This document shows, one piece after another, positions 22,901-35,469 of a stretch of 64,000 bases of DNA. How positions within the stretch are numbered: position 1 is the stretch's first letter; the number at the start of each line of letters is the position of its first letter. Below the pieces are notes generated by a model. The model saw only the letters and a program-made list of their open reading frames with translations, was not told where the DNA came from and made no database searches. This stretch comes from Halicephalobus mephisto (Eukaryota; Nematoda; Chromadorea; Rhabditida; Panagrolaimidae): assembly GCA_009193035.1 (NCBI GenBank), contig SWDT01000187.1:62001-126000 (forward strand). The letters run 5' to 3'. The translations under genes and the position numbers were made by a program.

Positions 22901-25900
22901 ACAACAATAAGTAGTAATTTTTACATTTTTAATTTTTTTAAATCTTTTAGTTTTTAAATTTAGTACAAAAAACTTTTGTCATTTAATCAATCTTTGTCTT
23001 TGTTCATTCAATTTTCGCTGCTAATGGTAAGTCAGGCCAGACTTCTCACTAACGTCACAAGAATGAGAACAAACAACTGCTCTCGTCTGAGAATTTTCCA
23101 CATCAAACTCAGGATCAATCACCCGATCACTTTACCAAGTTCCGTTCAATCATCAATGTATCCAAATAAAATGCTCTAGAATCCTCTGGAGCCAAATGGA
23201 AGATTCTGGGGTTTTTCAGGATTTTTTAACAATTTCTACATTTTACACAAACAATAGGTACATAAGATATAATGTATAGATACATTAAAACGACTCAAAT
23301 GTATCAGATACATTATATACAATGTATCAATATATTAAATTCATATCAATGCATTGCACACAATGTATCAAATACATTATATGCAATGTATCTATATCAA
23401 TACATTGTATACAATGTATCAGATACATTATATGCAATGTATCAATATATTAAATTCATATCAATGCATTGCATATAAGTATCAAATACATTATATGCAA
23501 TGTATCTATATCAATGCATTGTATTTAATTTACCGGATACATTGAATATAATATATCTGATATATTAAAGCCGTTTTAATGCATCCTTTTGTGTTCAGAA
23601 GTCTGTAGACACTTCTAGAAAAATTTAAAGTTTAAAACTTCCCAGAATATAACGAAAGTTTTTAGAACCCATGAAATGTTTCAAAACTTTTTGGACTTTT
23701 ATACAAGTTTCCAAACATCTTCCAGAATTCATTAAATACTTCCAAACGTCTCCAAAAGTCTAAAAAAACTACAAAATCTCAAAAAATTTCATATAAATTC
23801 CCAAAAATCTTCTACAATATCCTAGAAAACTTCTTCAACCATTCCAAAATTTATTAAAAATCTCAAAACTTCAGAATTCTATACAATATTCTAAAATTCT
23901 TAAAAATCTCAAATAAACTTGAAATTCACAAAAAAATTAAAACTTGGGATTTCCAAAATTCATTTTTACTGATTTTTAATAAAACTCATTTTTTCGTTCT
24001 AAGATAAAATTTTTCAAACAGTTAATTCCACTCGCACTTTAGGTATATCCACTCTCGCACTGGTATTTGACTCGCTCATGGCAATCTCAAAACAAGTTTC
24101 ATTAACATTTTTCCGACTATTCTGACGGATTATTTCCTCTCCCACCGTAATCCTTTTGATCCTTTTCCTATATTTACAATTTTACTTTATCAATATTTTC
24201 TTTTAGGTTCAATTTTTTGTAAAACTTAAAAAATCGGAAATTTTGTTTTTCTTTTTCTCCAAAATTGCTCTTGAAACAGTTAAAATCAGCTATGTAAATA
24301 AAAATTTAGAAAATACTTAAAATTGATTTTTGATTTTTTAAAAAACAAAAAATTTTGGATTAACTGTGAATTGAAAAAATATGGTCCAAATCATGACCAA
24401 ATCAATTGAAAAAATCGAAAACGTTATTTTAACGCTCAATTTTTTCCATTTTTCGGTTGTTTTTCAACTTTTTCAAAAAGAACAAATATTAAAGTAAATA
24501 AGTCTGTTTCTGATTTTTTCCATGTTTTTGTAATCTACTATTTAAAATACAAAAAAATACAATTTTAATTTCTCTTCAAAAATAAATATAATTTTACTTC
24601 TAAAAAATTAAAATTATATTTATTTTTAAAAAATCAAAATTATATTTTTAAAAAATTGAAATTATATTTATTTTTAAAAAATTGAAAATTATATTTCCAA
24701 ACAAAATTAATTTTTTATTTTTGTACCTAATTTCCTTATCTGATTAATCATTACTAATTTTTTTTGAAGAAAAACTAGATCGAGTTTTCCCCGCGTGAAT
24801 TATAGTGTATCCACCTACTCAATGTTTCACTTTTTAGAGTTGTAGAATTTTTAGTTGTCAATCTAAGTTTTGTATTAAAAAATATTTTTTTATTTTCGTG
24901 AAAATGAAACAGTTTCTAATAAAGTAAAAAAAGTAATAAATCTGACAATATTGAAATTTGTTTTTTTAGGATAAGTTTAAAATTCCGAAAATTCGTGTCG
25001 AGAGCACTTTATGACGTTCATTTTTACTTTTTATTGTAGTTTATTGTAATTAGGGTAATTTTAAATTCCTAGTAAATCCCGGAAATCCACATCGGGACAA
25101 TTCCGTAACAATATTTACTTTTTATTTTTCCGCTACAGTATGACCAGAATCCAAGTCCCTGAACATATCTAAAACTCGCGTCGAGACAATTTGTAACAAT
25201 ATCCACTTCTACAGTATATTTAGGGTAATTTTAAATTCCTAGAAAATTTCTAAAACTCGTATTGAGACAATTTCGTGATAATATCCATTTTTACAGTATA
25301 CTTGAAATAATTTTAAATCCCCGAAAATCCGTGTCGCGCTAATTTCGTGAAATTTCTATTTTTTAAAAACTATTTCAGTCAATCTGAGCAATGATTGATC
25401 AATCTGGCAACAAAAAATGGATGATCATACTGTATTTTATTTTTATGTTTACAATTCCCACTATTGGACGTCCATTAAATAAGAACAATGCACTTGAACT
25501 TGATCCTAACATCATTATTAATACTTGTGATGAAAACAATTCTCAAAATTGGTTTATTTACTGTTCTGGAAGACTTCTAGAATCAACCATGAATCTCCAT
25601 TTATACAACGATTCCAAAACATTTGTCGATAAACCCATGAAACAACCAGCTGTCGTAGTTCATCAAGCTTTTCAAGACCAATTTCCTATTGACGAAACAA
25701 TTAACAAAACAAAACTACAATTATTTATCGATGAATATTTCGACGAAGAAGGTCACGAACTTGAAGATTGCATTTTGCCAGATTGGATCGAAAATCCACC
25801 ATTATTATCCCAAATAAAAGATTCTACACTTCATCAATGGGCACTTAATATACATTCTATTTGGAAAAAATTATGTCGAAGAATGAACAGAGATGTATCC

Positions 25901-28900
25901 AACAAACCAGACCAATATTCTCTACTATACGTGCCAAATCAATTCGTTGTTCCTGGTGGTCGTTTTCGTGAATTTTATTATTGGGATGCTTATTGGATTA
26001 TCAAAGGTCTCATTGCTTCTCAGATGCACCAAACTACCAAAGACATGATTGGAAATTTCATTTATATGGTCGAACAACACGGGTTTGTTCCTAATGGAGG
26101 ACGGGTTTATTATCTCCGAAGATCCCAGCCACCTATGTTAATCTCTATGGTTTACGAATATCTAGAAGCTACAGGAGACATCGATTACGTCAATATGATC
26201 TTACCTACACTTGAAAAAGTAAGTTCAATTTCAACATATGATTCAAATTCAATATATAATTTAAACTTAATTTTAAATTTAAAATTAGTTTCTAATTTAA
26301 AGTTCATTTTGGGTTTTAAATTTGAGTTATACGTTAAATTAAATTTAAATTTACCGTATAACTTAAATTTGATTTTTAATTTAAATTTGTAATTCTAAGT
26401 TATATTAAATCCTGATGAAAAATTAATTTCTACGGTAAATTTAAATCAAAAATCTAACTTCTAATTTGAAATTAATATATAGTTCAAAGTTAATTTTGAA
26501 TTTAAATTTCAAATTTTTAGGAACTTAATTTCTGGTACGAAAACAGATTAGTCAATATTACTCTACATGGAGAACAAGTCCAAGTTTTCCAATACCGTAC
26601 ATCGTCTAATGTTCCCCGTCCTGAAAGCTATCGCGAAGACACAACTCTTGTCCAAAATTTAACTGATTTAGAAAAACGAAGAATTTACAGAAATTTAGCT
26701 AGTGCTGCCGAATCAGGATGGGATTTCAGTTCTCGTTGGTTCCAAGATGGAAAATCCCTCATATCCATCGATACAGTAAACGTTATTCCTGTTGATTTAA
26801 ATGCATTTATTTGTGGAAATCTAAATATGCTAAGTTTCTTATTCGAAAAATCCGGAAATTTAGAAAAATCAGCACAATATCAATCCATGTATGAAAAATT
26901 CCGAGTTATTTTCCAAAATGTATTTTATATTCCTGAAGAAGGAGCCTGGTTTGATTACAATTTACGTACTAACAATCACAACAAAGATTTTTATGCTTCT
27001 ATGGCAGTACCATTATTTACCGGTTGTTATCATTCTCTCGATAATATTCAAACAGAAAAAGTATACAATACTATGACAAAATTCGGTGCTTTTGAGTTCA
27101 CCGGTGGAATACCTACCAGGTTTGTTCTTTCGAATTATATATAAATATTCACATTTCATAGTTGTCCAGCGCAAAGACATTTATAAATTATAATTATCCC
27201 ATAGGCACAGTTACACTAGGTTCAACCATCTCAGATTAGCTGTATAAGTAATTCTAAATTAGTGATCATTGTTCTAATTTCTGTTGTTCAATGCTAAATA
27301 TACAAAAAAGCGCAACTTTTAGCTCAATAACAAATGTAAATCGTCAATATTATTTTTTAATTTTCGTCATAAAAGTCAAATATTTATAAAAATGTAACGA
27401 TTGTGTCACATTTCGCAATCGTTATTGAGCCAAAAATTATGTTTTTTGTATATAGCTACATATCTAAACCATCCAAAATAACCCTTCGCACCGATCACAA
27501 CGTCAACAATAAACAATTTTTTTTAGTTTACTCAATACCACTCAACAATGGGATTTCCCAAATGGCTGGAGTCCTTTACAACATATGATTATTGAAGGTC
27601 TTCGTCGTTCTACTTCTCCAAAAATGCAAGAAAAAGCTTACGAATTAGCCGAAAAATGGGTTTTAACAAATCTATTTGTCTATCAAAAAACAAAAAGTCA
27701 CATGTGGGAAAAGTACAGTGTCAATGGCAGTTATCCACAAACAGGTTCTGGAGGAGAATACGACGTTCAAGATGGTTTTGGATGGACAAATGGCGTTATT
27801 CTTGATTTACTTGTTACTTATAGTGACCGAATGATTTATCCATCATTACAAGGAGATCAAAACAACAATCAAATTACTTCCCCTCAGGCATTACAACAAA
27901 CTAATAATGAAATTACTAATAGACAAACAGAAATTAACAATGCTATTTCTAACAATCAAGAAACTGGAATTATTCTAGCATCAATTGCACTTTATAGACT
28001 TGCTTTGGATCTTAATTAATTTTGCAATTTTACAGTATTCCTAGTCTAACATTAAAAATCACTAATAATTAAAAACCAAATTTCCGAAAATTTTTTATCT
28101 GGCTTACTAAACCAGTCACCAACCCATTTATCCTCAATTTTTTATTTTGGGTCTGTCTGCTCTTATTATCCGGGTAGTAATTTGATTTTATTCTTAAAAA
28201 TTGTAGTCTCACTATGTGCAAGCTGGCAAAAAATCGATTTTCGATTGTATATACAATAAAATTATAATTAATCCATTCGGATGTTGAACACAATTTTAAA
28301 AATTCGGATTTAGAAATAATTGAAAAATAGAAATTTTTTGGATTTAATTTTGGAAGTAAAATGAGGGATCAAATCCTATGTTGATTTCAAAAATAAAAAA
28401 CAGATTAAGTTCGAGTTTTTAAAGGCTATTATGAATTCCGTTTAGTAAATGAAAAAAGGGATCAATTTGATTTAAATTTTAAAAATTACTTTGAATTAGA
28501 AATTTTTTGAATTGTATTAATTTTGCACATAAAAATAAGTTTAATATCAATTTTTAAAACAAAAATTAATACTTTTGATTACTTTTAATTTGATTTTTTA
28601 GAATTTCAATTTTTAAACACTTTTAACTTTAGTTTCATAAAAAACTATCAATTTGATTTTTTGGAATTTCAATTTTTAAACACTTTTAACTTTAGTTTCA
28701 TAAAAAACTATCAATTTAATTTTTTGAAATTTCAATTTTTAAAAACACTTAATTTCATAAAAAATAAACCAACCTTTTCCAGTTTTTCCCAAAACTCCAA
28801 ATGAGAAAGATTCATCTATAAAAATCCTGACTTTGTATTTCCATTTCAAATCCAAAAGTTCCTTCAACGGACAAATATCAGCAGTTTTGTTGTATAATCC

Positions 28901-30279
28901 TTCAACAACCATGAATCTTCTTGTTTTAGCCGCTATTTTCGGATTTTTCCTATCATATTCTGCTTGAATCTTCAATAATCTCTCCAAATCCTCAACATTA
29001 TTATGTTCAAACCATTCAATTCGACTTCTAGAAGCTTGTAGTCCTTTTTGAATTGCAAAATTACAAGCTTTATCCGCAAAAATAACATCTCCTTTTTTTG
29101 CATAAGCCGGAATAGCACTTGCAACTGTCGCAAATCCGTAACTGTAGAGGACTGCTTCTTCACAACCAAGGAACTCAGCCAATTCTTTTTCAAGATCTAA
29201 GTGAACATCTACAGTACCGTAAAATCCACGAGGACCACAAGATCCAACGCCGTATTTGAAAATAGTTCTTTTGGCAACTTCCTAAAAACGGAAAATTATT
29301 AAACTTAAAAAATCAAGATACTGTAAAAAATTCTGAATTTTCTTAAAATTCAAGAAACAATTCTGAAAACTTCCAAAATTTCGTAGTTTTCAGAAAACTT
29401 CAGAATTTAATAGATTTTGAAATTTCCAAGAATCTCGTAAAAATTTCTGAAATCTAGAATATTATGAAAATTTTCAACCATTCTAACATTTTGAAGAATT
29501 TCGCAAGTTTTCAAAATTTGATAAAAGCTCCTAGAAACTTTCAAAACTGAAAAATTCTGAAACTTTACAACTTCACAGAAATTTCTAAAAAATCAACTAT
29601 TTTAGGAATATCTAAAATTTAGTGGAAAATTACAAAATTTTCTATAATCCTACAAAAACTTCCAAAACTTATCATTTTCAAAATTTCTAAAATCTTTCAC
29701 AACTTTCTAAAAAATTTTTAAATTACAACTTCACAGAAATTTCTAAAAAATCAACTATTTTAGGAATTTTTAAAATTCAGTGGAAAATTACAAAATTTTC
29801 TATAATCTTATGGAATTTTATGAAACCTTCCAAAACTCAAATTTTTACAATTAACACCTAAAAACGCGAAAATCCACATTAGAAACATTCCCTAACATTA
29901 TTCAAATTTTTACAAATAATTTTAAAATTACCTCAATTCGTTCATCTCCAACAAATCCTTGAAAATTCATTGTTCCTACATTCAGGTATTCCTTTCCTTC
30001 CACCTGGACGTATTTTCCCATTTTTCCATCCACAAATTTCGGTTTCAAAACAGGTTCATTAGGATCAACATCAGGAACAAGAGGTTCTGGATCCCATTCC
30101 GCAATTAATTCATCTTTTTCTTTTTCCGTCAACTTAATTGTTGATTTTTTTTCTTTTTTTTTAAATATTAACAAATAAACAACAACTGCAATCAGAACAG
30201 CTTCAATAAAGTAATGAAAAGACGAAACCGCCGCTACCGTTTCCTTTAACGGTTTCCAGAATGTCATCGTTTCCGTCAT
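19979..30279 (-). CDS. sptl-1: Serine palmitoyltransferase, long-chain base subunit 1
   Basis: Exons 29932-30279, 28774-29281, 20535-21003 and 19979-20060 give 468 residues. A membrane helix lies near residues 22-40 ([16 protein letters not shown]). The fold-type I aminotransferase body carries [37 protein letters not shown] and [17 protein letters not shown]. Where the catalytic partner subunit has a PLP-binding lysine motif, this one has [11 protein letters not shown], as expected of the non-catalytic LCB1 subunit. The enzyme condenses serine with palmitoyl-CoA, the first step of sphingolipid synthesis, in the ER membrane. Intron 3 is about 7.8 kb and contains a complete trehalase gene on the opposite strand. 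Its donor reads AAAG|GTTGGT. A TTTTTAG before the ATG and a 193 bp gap to the gene upstream suggest an operon. Confidence 0.95.
21098..21330 (+). repeat. ~215 bp direct repeat, copy A, in sptl-1 intron 3
   Basis: Almost identical to about 24895-25115 in the same orientation. Shared words are 'CTGACAATATTGAAATTTG' and 'CGAGAGCACTTTATGACGT'. Downstream of both copies lie degenerate ~80 bp units ending in phrases like 'CGAGACAATTTCGTAA'. Confidence 0.85.
21331..23267. other. Intronic DNA with two GC-richer unexplained patches
   Basis: No supported gene is seen. Patches at about 22575-22670 and 23020-23180 have higher GC than their surroundings and short open frames, but no splice-consistent or recognisable protein on either strand. 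They may be regulatory DNA, a non-coding RNA or decayed exons. Confidence 0.35.
23268..23590. repeat. GATACATT-type palindromic repeat element, copy 3
   Basis: The start carries GATACATTAAAACGACTCAA and the end, on the minus strand, carries GATGCATTAAAACGGCTTTA, so it has inverted ends like copies 2 and 4. Internal units alternate 'AATGTATC', 'GATACATTATATGCAATG' and 'ATATCAATGCATTG'. It creates two spurious Tyr/Ile/Gln-rich frames. Confidence 0.8.
24895..25115 (+). repeat. ~215 bp direct repeat, copy B, just upstream of trehalase
   Basis: Second copy of the 21098 repeat, about 280 bp before the trehalase ATG. The pair flanks ~3.6 kb of intronic DNA and could support deletion or duplication by homologous exchange. 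Confidence 0.85.
25391..28019 (+). CDS. tre: Trehalase (GH37), nested inside sptl-1 intron 3
   Basis: Exons 25391-26218, 26521-27119 and 27527-28019 give 639 residues. A hydrophobic segment at 9-26 acts as signal peptide or anchor. GH37 signature 1 is [14 protein letters not shown] (188-201) and signature 2 is [10 protein letters not shown] (483-492). The expected catalytic acids are the Asp in SGWDFSSRW (about 344) and the Glu in [15 protein letters not shown] (about 553); both are present, so the enzyme should hydrolyse trehalose to two glucoses. The C-terminal ~70 residues become Asn/Gln-rich. A TTTCAG 12 bases before the ATG looks like a trans-splice acceptor. The intron 2 donor is the unusual CAG|GTTTGT, and that intron holds a MITE. 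It is transcribed antisense to its host gene. Confidence 0.95.
27303..27448. mobile_element. 146 bp MITE in trehalase intron 2
   Basis: The ends are CAAAAAAGCGCAACTTTTAG and, reverse-complemented, CAAAAAACATAATTTTTGGC, flanked by TA on both sides. The inverted ends continue as AGCTCAATAAC / GGCTCAATAAC. Relatives occur at about 60636-60776 and, in tandem-repeated form, at 49930-50540. Confidence 0.8.
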
Positions 30280-30472
30280 TAGTGATCAAAACTCTAAAAA
30301 ATAATTCATCTATATAAAAACAAAGATAGAAAGAAAAACGGGAATTTTCCGCGACAAAACAAGCCTAATCGGAAAACCGTCAATCAAACAAGACCAAAAA
30401 TGATTAAAAAACTACTTAGATATAAAAACAGTTAAAACTGTTTTAATTTCTTATTTTTTTTAAAATTAAACT

Positions 30473-31847
30473 TTATCGACGTTTCTTTTTTAAAAAATTC
30501 TCTTGTGGTAATTTCCGTTTGACCTTGACAATCGAACTTGATTCTACTTCTTCTAAAATTTCTTGATGTTCTGTATTCCGAAGATTCCTCAAGTACTTCA
30601 TTGCTTCTGGAGAAATTTGTCCTCCTTCATCTATATATGAAAGTTCATCGAAAAACTGCTTAGCGATGGTTCTTTCTTGACTACTTGGGGCATTTACTAA
30701 AGCAAAAATAAGATTCGCTTCTTTTGGATGACTTTTCATTTTTTCTTGTTCTGAATCAAACGGAATCTGTTTTGACGACGAAGGTAATCTTGAATCTTTC
30801 GAATGAAGAAATCCAGAAATCGAATCGTAAACCTTCTTATAGACCAGATATCTTCTATTAGCTTCTGAAGCCAGTTCAGATGCCATCGAAATTAGTAAAA
30901 GAACGATTTTCAGCTAAAAACAAAATTAATTATTAAATTTTAGTTGTGTATTTTTCTTATTTAGTGAAATTTACTTTTTCGTTTTCATATTAATTCCCTG
31001 GTAACTGAATTGACTTGATATATTAATTAAAAAAGATTTCAAAACCAGCGCAAGTCAAAAGGGAAAATATCCCTAAAAAACAACTGATATATAATCCAGA
31101 AATTGTCTCTTTAAGTCACTATCCAACATGTGAAATCAGTGATAAAAATTGTTAATTTCTTGAAATTCTCGCTTTTCAAACTCGAATTAATTCAAAATCA
31201 GTTCAGAGTCCAAAATCGACGATTCTAGCAATGATTAACATTGGGGATTAATAGTTCCTAAAATAATTACTTTAAAAAACCTACTAAATGACCGAGTTCC
31301 ACCATCCCAACACAGAGGTTGACCGTTCTGATACAATGAATCCTCAATCGATCTAGATGAATCATCTTCTGGACAAATGCCGCTCCCATAAACGTCATAC
31401 CTTCTTTCGTAGGTTCAAATGAACATTGAGATTTAAAAAGTCCATCATCAATTTTCGATAAAATTGATATTAAATTAACAGCATTCATTTTTTTCTGCTC
31501 TGATATTATTTGTCTTGTTGTTCTCCAGAATTTCTGATGTTTGAGAGATTGTCCGTTTTTATAAGTGATATCCTTGAATCGTCTCTCTAATAATGGACAA
31601 ATAGGTCCATCACAGTTGTCTTTCTTAAGACCGGCTATTGCTTGATGGAGAGAAAAACGAAATTTCCGAAGTTTTTCCTTTTGCTTCGGATCAGACAGTT
31701 GTTGACGAGAAAAGTAATTACTTGGAGTGGATTTCTGGGAATGAATGAAATCTGAAAAGATGGGTTATGAGGAAAATTAATGCGGAACTTACCTATAAAG
31801 TCCGTTTTTGAGAGACCTGGCTCCGATGTCGAAGGTGATTCATCCAT
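30473..31847 (-). CDS. Unknown basic protein, possibly nucleolar (Nepro/Rmp1-like suggestion)
   Basis: Exons 31793-31847, 31285-31751 and 30473-30913 join in frame to 320 residues. The middle holds a helical region with CPLLERRF, a conserved-looking HQKFWRTTRQII and a hydrophobic helix GHLLKIVLLLISMA after the exon 2-3 join (CATTTA|GTAGGT to TTTTTAG|CTG). The C-terminus VKRKLPQENFLKKKRR is a bipartite nuclear signal. The arrangement (short helices, a hydrophobic helix in the middle third, basic tail) recalls the Nepro/Rmp1 family of RNase MRP-linked nucleolar proteins, but I could not confirm this by motif, so treat it as unknown. TTTTTAG precedes the ATG. sptl-1 starts 193 bp downstream on the same strand. 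Confidence 0.7.
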
Positions 31848-32553
31848 GAATTCTAAAAATTAAAGTTCACATATAGATAACGAAAAGCAAAGAAACGTAA
31901 AGTTAGCACACGGGTAAACGACAAAAATCAATGTATGGAAAATAAGAAATCAGGGATATATGACATACAAAACCAGTATAGAGGTAGGAAGTATAAATTC
32001 ATATATAAACAATGAAAATTAAAGACATAAAACGGAAAAACAAGTGAAAAAATAAAAATTAATATATGAAAAATGGAAAACACAAGATAAAAAATGGAAA
32101 ACAAGTGAAAACACTAAAATTGATATATGGAAAATTTAAAATACAAGATGAAAAATGGAAAAACAAATGAAAATACTAAAATTGATATATGAAAAATCTA
32201 AAATACATAGTAAAAAATAAAAAAACAAGTAAAGTATATTAAATTTGATATATGGAAAATTAAAAAAAATAAATAGTTAAAAAAACTAAATTGATATATG
32301 AGAAACATAAAAACTAAGAAATACAAAATCGAGAAATCGGTACACAGGTACCGAATCAATTCTCGACAATCGCGGACAAACAAAACTTGACTTTCCATAC
32401 CCAAAAAACTCCAGACTCGAGTAAATCTAAATAATCTTATCAGAATTGAGTGTTCTTTGATCCAATCATTCTCGAAAGAGAATCAATCAAAGTAACCTCT
32501 GTTCTCTAACCAGACAGGACCATTGACCGATTTTCCGTTTCCAAAAAATAAAA
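31848..32553. other. Divergent intergenic region with a degenerate ~60 bp repeat
   Basis: It separates the unknown basic gene (minus) from agxt (plus) and must hold both promoters. From about 31860 to 32310 it carries 7-8 loose copies of a unit including 'AAATTGATATATGAAAAAT' and 'AAAAACAAGTGAAAA'. The last ~150 bp before agxt is less repetitive. Confidence 0.55.
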
Positions 32554-34629
32554 ATGATTCTCCATCGTATTGGAACAAGGTTTACTCGTGTCTTATCATC
32601 GCTGCCCAAATTTGGGTTGGAAGGCGGTTCTGCAAATTCGGTATGTTGTTTCAGAGGCCACAATTATCGACATAATTCCACTCAGTCCTTCATATATGAA
32701 TTTTCTTTAAATTACATTTTTCCAAAGTTGTCAATTTTCAGAAAGCCATGTCGACCATTCCTCCGCCGGATGTCCTTAAAAAAAAGCCAAACATACCGGA
32801 AAAATCGCTCTTCGGTCCGGGTCCTAGCAACATGAGTGGCCAAATCCAGGCCAGTCTGAACAATCCTCTACTGGGACATTTACATTCGGAATTTACTCAA
32901 GTAAGTTGTAATGGTAGAAAATCAAAATTTGCATAACAACTGAAACAAGTTTTCGAAGTAATGCAGTGCAAATTATGATTTCCTGAATGACTATTAGTAT
33001 TTCCACATATAATCGTAAGTCCTAAGAGATGGGCAGAGGGTTTCATCCTCTGTATACCTTAATCCGATAATTTCTAGATCTATCTAGATAGAATATAGTT
33101 CTGAAGAATTAACTATAAAATCCCACGAAATTAAAATAATCATCCAAATCCGAAACTGTAGACTTTGTTAACTTCTGAAATTCATGTCAAAATCATTTCT
33201 TGAAAATTTTCATATATCATTGATCTAGAAATTTCACGAAATTAAAATAACCATCCAAATCCGAAACTGTAGACTTTGTTAACTTCTGAAATTCACATAT
33301 GATTGATCTAGAAATTTTACGAAATAAAAATAACCATCGAAATTCAAACTTGTAGGCTTTGTTAACTTCTGAAATCTTCTAAAATTAATGTCATGATCAT
33401 CTCCTAAAAAATTCATATATAATTTTTACGCTTTACGGTCGATTACGAAATAATCATTGCACTAAACGAAAAATATCATATGAAATACTTTAATTTCGAA
33501 AACCTAAGATTTGAATCAAGAGAACTTTGCAAAAGTTATGACTTTTACGGTAGTCTGATGATATGATTGTAGATCATGGATGACTGCAAAGCTGGACTTC
33601 AATACTTGTTCCAAACTAAAAACAGACTTACTTTCGCGGTTTCTGGCACGGGACACGCCGGGATGGAATGTGCTGTCATGAATCTGCTGGAGCCGGGAGA
33701 GACGTTCCTCGTGGTTCAAAACGGGATCTGGGGAGTTCGGGCCGCAGCTTTGGGGACCAGACTGAACCTCAACGTCCAAACCATCAAGGTCCCCGAAGGT
33801 CAAGTCGCTATACTCGACCAAATCAAGGAATCCGTCGAAATCCACAAACCAAAAGTTCTTTTCGTTTGTCATGGAGAAAGTTCCACAGGTGTTGCTCATC
33901 CACTGAACGGAATTGGCGAAATTTGTCATAGCAACGGGACATTGTTCCTCGTGGATACCGTCGCTTCTATCGGAGGAGCCGAGTTCAACGCCGACGAATT
34001 GGGGGTAGATTGTGTATATGCCGCCACCCAGAAGGTCCTCAACGCCCCGCCCGGATTGGCCCCCATCAGTTTCAGTCCCAGAGCTTTAGAAAAGATAAAA
34101 TCCAGAAAGACCCCTGTTGTCTCGTTCTATTTCGACGCTTTGGAGCTGGGGAACTACTGGGGCTGCTTCGACGAACCCAGGAGGTACCACCACACCGGGA
34201 TAATTTCCCTCGTCTACGCCCTTAGGGCTTCTCTGGCGCAGATCGCGGAGGAAAGAATCGAAAATTTACTAAACAGACATAAATCGAACGCCAAGCACCT
34301 TTACAAAAGTCTAAAAGAAGCCGGATTCGAGCCATTCGTCAACGACGAGGCAAGTCGTGAAAATAAGATTCAAAAAACTAAACATTGTAATTTTTCAGAA
34401 TCTCCGATTACCGTGTCTGACTACCGTCAAAGTCCCTGAGGGGGTTGACTGGAAGAAAGTGGCAGACACCCTAATGGCTCAAAAAATCGAAATTGCCGGA
34501 GGCCTAGGTCCGACTGCCGGGAAGATTTGGAGAATCGGGACTTTCGGGATCAACTCAGATCAGCAAAAAATTGACAGAGTGATTTCTGCACTCAAAACTG
34601 CAGTCGCTGAAAATCAGGCGAAGATTTAG
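32554..34629 (+). CDS. agxt-1: Alanine-glyoxylate aminotransferase (AGXT)
   Basis: Exons 32554-32640, 32742-32900, 33573-34349 and 34399-34629 give 417 residues. The first ~30 residues (MILHRIGTRFTRVL) are basic and amphipathic, a likely mitochondrial targeting peptide. The aminotransferase V fold has LFGPGPSNM, VSGTGHAGMECAVMNLLEPGE, FLVDTVASIGG and the PLP-lysine motif AATQKVLNAPPG (Lys about 236). It converts glyoxylate plus alanine to glycine plus pyruvate. Intron 3 is a 49 bp GC-AG intron: GAG|GCAAGT to TTTCAG|AAT. It is required, because reading through destroys the conserved NLRLPCLTTVKVP segment. Intron 2 holds a ~110 bp tandem repeat (33118-33430). Confidence 0.95.
33118..33430. repeat. 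~110 bp tandem repeat, three copies, in agxt intron 2
   Basis: Each unit carries 'CCGAAACTGTAGACTTTGTT' (degenerate in the third) and 'AACTTCTGAAATTCA'. Copies begin near 33118, 33230 and 33310 with varying lengths. Confidence 0.75.
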
Positions 34630-35469
34630 CAATTTCCGAAGCATCACGAAAATGAGTAATTGGTAATTTAGTGTTAAATAAAAGCATTTTTGGATTTATC
34701 GAAGTAAAAAATCTCAGAGTTTAGGATGTTTGAAATCCTCTTCGACAAACAGATAGTAGAGAAAGTACCAGAATAATCGAAGAAAATTATTAGAAAATAG
34801 GTTACGGTAGTAGGTAAATTTACCCTAAATGTAGTAACAGTAAGTTAAAGTAAAAAACTTAATAAAAAAGTAAAGTGAGGGGAATGAATAGAACTAGACT
34901 ACAATAATGAGGACATTTGGCTTGCTTATGATATAACAAATTAAGAAAATCTAAAAAAAAACATTTCGTTCGATGTTTTGATTACCTTGGATTTTTGATG
35001 TGATAAAAGTGGATTAAAGTAAAAACCTATGTTTGGTAGTAATAAATTTAAAGTTTTGAAATAAAAAACCCGAGATAATCGAGACAGATGACGAAAGAAA
35101 TAAATAAAAGCAGATTACGGTAGTACGAAAGTCTATCTTACATTAGATAGTAACAAATTTAAAGAAAATTAAAAAATTAAAAAGAACGAAAATGAGGTAA
35201 TCGAGACAGATGACGAAAGAAATAAATAAAAACAGATTACAGTAGTGTAAAAGTCTATCTTACATCGGATAGTAACAAATTTAAAAAGATTAAAAAATTA
35301 AAAAGAACTATAAAGAACGAAAATCTGAGGTAATTGGGAACAATGACGAAAGAACCGAAAAAAAAGTTCCTTTCGCTTCGGGACAATCCGACTTTGGCGC
35401 GAAACCTCCGCTGCGAAAAGAACTCCGTCGTTCCTCGTTTCATCAACTTTCTTATTTTTATTTTTCCAA
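34630..35469. other. Intergenic region with ~115 bp tandem repeat
   Basis: No gene is supported. From about 35060 to 35340 two to three copies of a unit carrying 'AATCGAGACAGATGACGAAA' and 'AAGTCTATCTTACAT' are arrayed just before pch-2. An AATAAA at about 34677 probably ends agxt. Confidence 0.6.
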
